Source of the DNA: Oegoconia quadripuncta | Lineage: Eukaryota > Arthropoda > Insecta > Lepidoptera > Autostichidae | Direction of reading: 5' to 3' | DNA length: 64,000 nucleotides | Assembly: GCA_949316235.1 (NCBI GenBank) | Contig: OX438748.1 | Span: 28,700,836-28,764,835 of the forward strand | Part shown: in pieces, positions 57,001 to 64,000 of the stretch | How the letters are laid out: every line of letters starts with the position of its first letter | Numbering within the stretch: the first letter of the stretch is position 1 | Notes under the pieces: model-generated | Told to the model about the DNA's origin: nothing | Databases searched by the model: none | What the model saw: the letters and a program-made list of their open reading frames with translations, nothing else | Program-made: the position numbers and the translations under genes

Positions 57001-60000
57001 AGGTATGACAAAACATGGCAACACAATAGAAAAGAAATTCGTGCCGCCAAAAAAAAACTGCCACTCGATCGTTTCTGTACAAATACATACCCCATTGCAG
57101 TTCGTTGATATGGGACGTTACCTTCCAGAGTACTTCCAAGGATCTACAGTTATTATTTTCATACTCCAAAGGTACAAGCTACTCGACCGGTTCAAGTCGA
57201 TAGTAGCCGGCTTCGCGGACAGCTACGCTCTAGCCGCGGACAAGTGCAAGTCGACTGTCAAGTCTGTATCCCTACGGGTACTGGCACGAGTTCTACTAGA
57301 CGCAGACTCTCTCTCCGTGGACAGTGCACTCGACCGCGCTACTGCCGCCTACAGGATCGTGGAGCATCTAGCACAAGGTAAGTCTGATAGCTAGCCCTAT
57401 CATGCGAGGGTACGTTGTCTCGTAGTTGGATTGGATAGTGAGGCATCTAGAACAACTTGGGCCTGTAGAGTGTAGCGTCTATCAAATGAGGGTAGGTTGA
57501 TACTCTACTACATGTACATAAAACATTTAGTGTTTTGCTTCCTAATTATAAAATGAAAAAAAAAAACAAAAGGGCGACCGGCGAAAAACTTGTGCAAAAA
57601 ATTCATAACAATATTACAAAAATCAAAAAATATATATATTCAAAACTATATATTGAGCTTCGCGTCGCGTCCTCGGAAGGGTTGAGGAACGGGACATCTG
57701 GCAACGCTAGTTAGACTTGTCCTGAGGAACTAGGATCCAGAGCCGTAAAATATTTTCAAAAATTACCCTGTAGACGTAATCTGTGCGCGATGCATACTTT
57801 GATTACAAGAGGTCGTTTGCAGGGGCTTTTCGGCGGAAACTGAGCGAGTGATGTTACGTTTTTGTTTTTATTTCTTGAAATTTGAGCATTCTGAGTTTTG
57901 ACGCTTAATATTGGCAGAATATTTTTATTTATTTTTATTTTATTTCTTGGTACACAAAACAGATTACAATCGTACATGAGAAGAACTTAAAGTTGACTTA
58001 GATTCGAACTAGATTGGAATCCCAAGCATGTATACGCAACATGGTTAAACAAGAACAAGCTTAATTAATGTATTTTTTTTTTTTAATTTTTTTTTAAGAA
58101 TACCGACAGAATAAAACACTTTTAGCTTTGACGGATCTTGTAGCTAAGCTTCAAAGTAAAATTGGGATAGAGCTCAGTTGAGGACATCTTTTACTAGCCT
58201 TTTAAATGGTATTGTTCTAAAGTCGAATATGTCTATAGGGGAATCACCAGTTGAGGACAACTCATTATAAAATCTACACATCCTAACCATGGGATTATAA
58301 TAGGATGTGTTGTTTTTATAGGCATTTAATAAAAATGTTTTGGGGTTACGAAATCTATGGTTAATGTCGAGGTTAAGCAAAGAGAGTAGTGAAGAAGAAT
58401 CCAAATACGAATGTAGAATTTTGTGCAAATAAATTAAATCTTGCTGTTTGCGTCTAATGTAGAGGTGTAGTTTAAAAATTTTCAATCGATCCTCATATGA
58501 CGTAATATTGTGCAGTAAAAGTCAGTGATGGTGTGCAAGTGAAGGGAAGTGTAAATTAAAGTGCGTAACAAACTTTCGGGTTCCCACAACAAACAGTAAA
58601 ATCTTCCGTAAAGCATTCGACCACTTTACTGAAGAATTACTACAGAATTCGTGTTTAGTTCGCTTTACTGCCAAGTCATAATTAAATTTTTTAAAAATGA
58701 TGTTTGCAGGGGAACAGCAGGAGGTAGGAGCGGGCGGGGAGGGTGCGGCCGCGTCACGTGACATGGTGGACACCGCCCGCACCTGGGCCCGCCCCGTGCG
58801 CACAGAGCTGGAAGCGCTCGCCAACCTCAAGCAGCTGCTCGAGAGGTGACAACAATGCAGCGTTGATGCCGTGCCGCAGGCTCGTATTACAGAACCAAAC
58901 TCAAGTCTTGATCTCTATAAACTAGTCTTAGGTCAACTTTTAGACGACATACATTTATTTGACACTAAATAACAACAGCAGCAGTAACAATAATAATATG
59001 ACCTCTAATTGGCTTTCAGTTTTTTAGTTTTAAGTTGAATTTCCCAAGAAAATTAGAACACATAATTTTCTCGCCAATACATAAACATGTCAATATTAAA
59101 TTTAGAATCTTGCTCAAGTCAAAATTCAATATCAATTTTAGAACAATAGTAATAACTCAAGATGGGTTTCGATCTGTCTTTACTTAAGAGTGGGTAAGAC
59201 CACACTTGAGAGTTGATTTTAAATACTTCAACCTCCATTAGGTGAGTATACATCTGCTAGTTTGCCGAATGCTTTAAGTTTAAATTCAACTACTCAAGTA
59301 AATAATTAGGCGATTAGTGATCAAATTGATGCTTGAAAGTCGTTCTGTAATATGAGCCCGAGTTATATGACCATTGTATTAGGCTCAATTTATACACCAA
59401 CTAATGTCGTGTTTATCAGCATAGTGTGGGTCGAGTTTGGCAGCATAATTAAAACATTGTCACTATGAAGTTTAGGCTTAGTAAACTATACTCAGCACAC
59501 CTTATACTTAGATCACCTAAAAGTGAAATCTATTTTTATTCATAATAACATTATTTTTGGGACAGTATAAGTGTAGAACTCTCCATAAACGATTTGACAG
59601 AAGTCGTAAGTGCCTCTAACTCGGATGTCATTAACTAGTTATTGTAATTCCAGACAGAACACGTTCCGACCGGTGTTCGCGCCTCTACTGCGGTCGGCGC
59701 GGCCGGAACGCAAGCGGGTGACGCAACTGCGGCGGCTGCTGGCCGACGCTGGCCTCTTGTATGAACAGGTCCGGGACGCCTGGCAGGAGCAGAAGCTTGA
59801 AGGTTTGCTTTTAGAGATGGCAATACAAAATTCTCATGAACCACCACAGTGAGGAGCGGTGGCAGGGGATAATCTCCTAATAAACTAAGTTCAATATGTT
59901 TCCGTTCGCGTTTTCCACCACCTGACCACCAAATCTTTATATTTCGCTTGTGGTTCTTCTTCTATTCTGTCCTTTCCAAATATTCTGGAATAGACCACCA

Positions 60001-61773
60001 ATTCAGCTAGAAAATGTTGGGCTGGTTTCTCCTCCGAATATTGTCCACAGTTCATGATTAAAATTAATTATAAATTATTTCTAGGCCTAGAGAAGCAGTT
60101 GGCGTCGCTGTCTTTGTCTGCGAAGGAGGAAGACATAAAGGAGTTGATTGATATATTCGACTGCCATTTTGACCCCGCTAAAGAGCCTAAAGGCCCCAAA
60201 CCGGGGCTACCCAGAAATAAAACGAGGGTGAGTTACCACTTTAAACACGTCAACAGTCTAGATAAGTCCAGTAATGGAGGAGTAGCCTCTCATGGCGCGA
60301 TTCGCTGGGTAGACTGGTTGGCGATCGCAAAATCGACCAATGATACTGCTGCCCACCACAGATGTAAGCTATTACGCTCATGATATCGATCTCTTGCCTG
60401 TTACGACTCTCACGGGAAGACCCGACAATGTAGACGAACCCAGACAGGTTACCATGAAAAATGTGTTCCTTGACGTCTATCAGTTTGTCATGATTAGTGT
60501 TGTGCAATAAATTTCAATACATGTCTGGGTTCTAATTTCTGAACGTTAGCACATGTCATCGCCCAATTATTACCATTGATGCAGCCAGCTATCTGGTTTG
60601 AGGCCGTAGAGATATATATTAATGAAGTGAATGTTCCGGCAGGCGACATCGTCAGCGGGCGAGACAGGCGAAGCAGAGGGCAGCACTAGTGAGTCGCAGA
60701 ACAGCTCACCACACAACTCACCCAATAAAACAAGCAATGGTTAGCATTTGTACATCGTTTTTAGGGTTCTGTAGTCAACAAGGAACCCATATACCTCTCT
60801 GGTGGTAGTTGAAACGAAACTTCTAAGTTTATTCTCATCGACCATCTTTGGTGATGTCAAATATCATCTATGTCACTAATCCTTCAGCCTGCTGTCAGTA
60901 GGAGAGACTAAGGCCCGTATTAATAAATCGTTCTTGAGATTAACATCGCTTCTCAGTCTCAAGACCATTTTTTCAGATGCTGTTTTAATATGCAGGAGAT
61001 TCTCAAGCGTCAACTCGAGGCCATGTCAATCTTGAGAATGGTTTATTAATATGGGCCTAAGAGCCATAATCAGCATAATCCACTATGCAGGCAGGCCTAG
61101 TGAGGAGTTGGTTGATTTTCCTAGATGCGTGGTCTAGTCTTGCGAACTGGAAATCGCGACTGGAAGTGCACAATTAGTTCCTTGGAAAAATTGTTCTGAA
61201 AAGTGTTCTCGACTCTTGACACAAATCAGATCGGTTCGAATGGGTGGGCGAGAGCCAGGATACAAAAAAGAGATTAAAATGCCACTAATGGTCACCCACC
61301 AAAAATATTAATCAAGGTATTATATAATAATATTTAATACATAATCTGATAAGCCACACAATTAAAACCCATTTCTAGATGTTACCTCATATATAAAAGG
61401 CTACAAGTTTGTATGGGAACTGGTTATGCTGTTCTGTCTGCATTATTTATACATCGGTGGACTACCCATACCTTTGACATCATCTAGCGATAGCATCTAT
61501 TATGGAAAAGGCCTTTGTACAATGTGTACACAATTAATAAAATAGTTTAGACGTGAAATGTAATCCTATCAGCGGCATTGGAGTATTTGCCACAACACTT
61601 TCACAGGAAAAAAAAAGTGACGTTAAAAGCTCATTTGGAATCGCGGGAAACTCGTTCCTCGTTCTTTGTTTTTGTTGCGTGGACCTGACTGAGCTACTAA
61701 GTTGGTTGTTTGTGTTGCAGAGTTGCCGTTGGAAGAGCCCCACGTAAAGCCCGAGCCGGTGGCCGCCAACTAG
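54050..61773 (+). CDS. exu: Exuperantia (complete CDS, 9 exons)
   Basis: CDS exons 54074-54232, 54682-54834, 55590-55732, 57172-57377, 58710-58845, 59654-59802, 60085-60227, 60643-60739 and 61721-61773; all GT-AG and in phase, 412 aa (Drosophila Exu is about 530). Exuperantia is a maternal RNA-localisation protein, in Drosophila needed for bicoid mRNA transport in the oocyte. Hallmarks: YALVGWDMDTTGRRLIDEIC with AAYTP, YIMPYGDLNPGARRRH, YRMLKDTNTHKI, KSEISALTDFLDWLE and VILIYHEPRR (exonuclease-like fold whose first acidic motif is D-M-D), then the helical SAM-like part (LLDRFKSIVAGFADS, LERQNTFRPVF) and a short Ser/Asn-rich tail. The Drosophila Ser/Gly linker is largely absent. An in-frame TAA (54062) fixes ATG 54074. 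Exons are GC-rich against AT-rich introns. Poly(A) signal 62572-62577. Confidence 0.95.
55093..55535. repeat. 200-bp tandem duplication in exu intron 2
   Basis: AGCCTTTGGATCCGCCTGGC starts at 55093 and again at 55293, with both copies running through GAGTCC/GTACGTCTGTAGGAGCTC and CTAATACATTTGTAATC. Copy 2 is about 40 bp longer because it has gained one hairpin arm. Confidence 0.9.
55399..55467. repeat. Perfect 31-bp hairpin in exu intron 2
   Basis: ACTAAGTAACGCAAATGCGT (55399-55429 in full) is the exact inverse complement of 55437-55467, with a 7-nt loop (ACTGTTT). Only the right arm exists in the first copy of the surrounding duplication. Confidence 0.9.
55898..56754 (-). mobile_element. 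Internally deleted derivative of the 48674-50793 transposon, in exu intron 3
   Basis: It keeps both TIRs and flanking TATA, and about 140 bp coding the C-terminal end of the transposase. It jumps from the position equal to 49159 to that equal to 50423, losing about 1.26 kb. Both parental edges carry ACT and the derivative keeps one ACT at the junction (near 56380). It has no coding capacity of its own; the ends are whole, so it could be moved by the intact copy's enzyme. Confidence 0.93.
58174..58485 (-). pseudogene. C-terminal scrap of a non-LTR retrotransposon, in exu intron 4
   Basis: The frame reads RRKQQDLIYLHKILHSYLDS..LLNLDINHRFRNPKTF..YYNPMVRMCRFYNEL, the usual end of Jockey/CR1-type pol proteins, and is comparable to the tail of the fragment at 21068 (LLYKIIHSHLDIPSLL). 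Nothing upstream of it is kept. Confidence 0.7.
58505..58640 (-). repeat. Inverted partial copy of the 46640 repeat next to exu exon 5
   Basis: GATGGTGTGCAAGTGAAGGG, AAGTGTAAATTAAAGTGCGT and TTCGACCACTTTACTGAAGA mirror the 46800-46920 part. It ends about 70 bp before the exon 5 acceptor (58709). Confidence 0.6.
60905..61065. mobile_element. MITE in exu intron 8
   Basis: TAAGGCCCGTATTAATAAAT, CGTTCTTGAGATTAAC at the left and CAATCTTGAGAATGGTTTAT, TAATATGGGCCTAAG at the right form about 35-bp terminal inversions. The interior holds a second CTCAAG-rich inversion. Confidence 0.7.
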
Positions 61774-62571
61774 CGTATCGCGCTGTTTCTGCGGGAGGCG
61801 TGTGACACAAACATTTATTCGTATTATACACTAGGCTTAAGTCTCCTTTGGAATTGACACCAAATTTATTTCACGGTGAACGAGTTTACACATCATTATT
61901 GTTTTCTTTTTTTAATTTCTTTTAGTCCTACCACCCGCCCGGTCTTAATTTCCTCCCCTTTGCTTTACGCAAGTTTTTTCTATATAGATATAACGGTAGT
62001 TGAGTGCCTTAGCAACTCAGTGTAATAAGATGTAAAACTTTTGTATTGGAAGTTTTGGTTGTGCGCGAGACGGTCGGGGCTGGCCTGACGGACCCGGTTT
62101 TGTACTATTTGTATTATCGCAGGATAAATATATTTGGCTTATAGGAAGCAATATTTATTGTTTTAAGTTTTACAAATATTGGGGGCTTTGAACAAGGATT
62201 GAGAAGTACAATTTGTCGTACTTGTTTATTTATTCAAAGTAACTTTATTTATTTATATTTTTAAAAAAATGTGTGCAATCACATAGGAACGGATGGACTG
62301 ATTTTTACATCCGGTTTATTTATTTTAATTTTTCCTTTCATAGTAAGTTTTTAGGCTGACGGATATTGCATTTTTGCTAAATACTAATGCATTGGCGTTT
62401 CCACGCCATTTTACTTGTTTGCCATAGAAAATCTTTTCATTTTAAATATAATTTTACCATACAATAAGCTACGTAAAGAAAACAGTGTGTACCTATTAAC
62501 TTACCTCTAATTTAGTTAGTTTTAACATAGACTGTACATATAATTTAATTTCATATTTTGTTCAGATCTCT

Positions 62572-62577
62572 AATAAA
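62572..62577 (+). promoter_or_regulatory. Likely exu poly(A) signal
   Basis: AATAAA lies 0.8 kb after the stop. The intervening 3' UTR is U-rich with many ATTTATTT and TTTTT tracts. Confidence 0.5.
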
Positions 62578-62599
62578 TATGTAAGTCTACATTTGTTTG

Positions 62600-64000
62600 T
62601 TTCTATTTCAAATTCCAGTTTGAGTACCATGTTTATGATCAGGGTACTAGCAGATTAGATGACTTGATACCCAGTTAATATATTACTGCATATAGCAAGT
62701 TATCATTCCTTTTGTTTTTTTTTTGTTTATGCTAATTTTTGTGTGTTTTTATTCAATTATAATAAGTAGCACTAGTATGGACACCATAGTGACAGTACCA
62801 TAGATCGATAACATTGCACAAAAACTATCAATAATTTTATACTATCGATAGCGGCTTGTTTTGAATAGTAAAGTCATAGCAGTGGGCATCTGGATTGAGA
62901 GCCCATTTTTCTAATTTTTAACGTGAAACAAAACCGTTACGAACAAATAACTTGGGCTCGCAATTCTGACGCCTGTCTAAAGTGGCATAGCCTAAATCTT
63001 AGAAAGTACTATCCCTGGGATAATAATTTTTATTTGAGAATTTAGTTAAGATTTTCTTAAATAAATGAAGAAATTCCCAAATCCTAAGAATGCGATATAA
63101 TAGGATTTATGGCGGCTTAGCTTGAGCCCTCAAAATTCATAAACATGTGAACTGAGGATTTATCTAAAGTAATAACATCAGTACGACTTAGGTATATTTC
63201 AATTCAATATCTCATTAAATTAGTTAAAAAAAAATAACGACACAAAAGTAAACTGTTAAATAGTAAATGAAATTCTAAATGTGCCAAAACGTCTGAACTG
63301 AGGGATCAATATTTTCGGCAGTATTCACTAGGCTAAGCCTTCTACATTACCGCACATTAGCTAATGTATTTTAACCAATTTTTAACTAAAATGCAACATA
63401 GCGTCTATTCTTCTAAATGCCATATTTTAACATACATTTTATCGCGGTAATCGGTCAAAATGAGCGGACAACAATCGTACAGCAGCATTTAGATAATTGA
63501 GTGGTAGTTAAAATAAACCCTTAAAAACGTTTCACAACACTTGTATTTAAGAATTAAAAATTACTATGTTTTAATACTTACACTTAAAATAATATACAAA
63601 ATAAATACAAATCATATCACAATCATTTTATAGATAACTACAATATCTTTAAATCTACTTACATTATGAATGTTCTAGGAAGCGAATGATATTTTATATT
63701 GCTCACATTGACCTGTCCAGAGTCATATCTCCATATAAGTTTCTTTTGCTCCATACTCTGTTCTATGGTCAAAATTTATAAGTAGGTATTTCTGCCTTTT
63801 GTAACATACATATAATGGTGTTGGCAGGGGAAGACAATGGCGAATGTAGCATGATCATTGGGGATGTCTTAAAGAAACGCCAAGTCAAGAGTACTCTAAA
63901 CCCACGAGCATGTATGACAACTTTATGAAAATTTATGGAACAAAAGAGGTGTGTCATGCATGACCATAGTAAGTGAAAGTCTTGTGGTCTCTGCCTACAC
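62600..64000. other. Right edge: no gene seen, one repeat remnant
   Basis: AT-rich DNA without recognisable exons. At 63815-63995 lies a diverged, frameshifted copy of the coding remnant found at 370-560 (GDVLKK..VKSTLN..ACM). Confidence 0.5.

Overview
This window looks like nuclear DNA from a moth or butterfly (Lepidoptera). It is AT-rich, its genes are split by short GT-AG introns, and it carries a juvenile hormone epoxide hydrolase, the insect telomeric pentamer (CCTAA/TTAGG), tRNA-derived SINE-like repeats, mariner/Tc1-like transposons and a bacterial-type GH31 glycosidase of the kind known as an old lateral transfer in Lepidoptera. The species cannot be told from the sequence.

I can support six host-type genes. 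From left to right they are: the 3' three exons of a juvenile hormone epoxide hydrolase (190-4217, +, cut by the window start); a glutathione peroxidase terminal exon (4886-5402, +, 5' end unresolved); proteasome subunit alpha-5 (11724-15293, -, complete, 4 exons, 243 aa); an intronless GH31 glycosidase with a C-terminal fibronectin type III domain (25543-28350, +, 935 aa); the tRNA m6t6A37 methyltransferase TRMO (32997-40127, -, complete, 6 exons, 441 aa); and exuperantia (CDS 54074-61773, +, complete, 9 coding exons, 412 aa). Splice phases were checked by hand at every junction and agree. The genes have no operon-like relation. They are separate housekeeping, hormone-turnover, antioxidant, carbohydrate and germline RNA-localisation functions.

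The rest is mostly mobile DNA. There is a dead D,D34D mariner (17321-18648) and a second, GC-richer DNA transposon with a broken transposase (18968-21029). A non-LTR retrotransposon fragment follows (21068-21771). An apparently intact 2.1 kb transposon (48674-50793) has 268-bp terminal inverted repeats and a 353-aa transposase. A near-identical internally deleted copy of it (55898-56754) sits about 5 kb away inside exuperantia intron 3. Several MITE families, SINE-like repeats, retroposon 3' ends, minisatellites and perfect hairpins fill most introns and intergenic stretches.

The points most worth a second look are the intact transposon and its deletion derivative with an ACT microhomology junction, the laterally acquired GH31 gene, a retroposon whose 5' end looks like a self-primed snap-back, the duplicated segment with a 31-bp perfect hairpin in exuperantia intron 2, and an Asn-to-Cys change in the conserved motif of TRMO.
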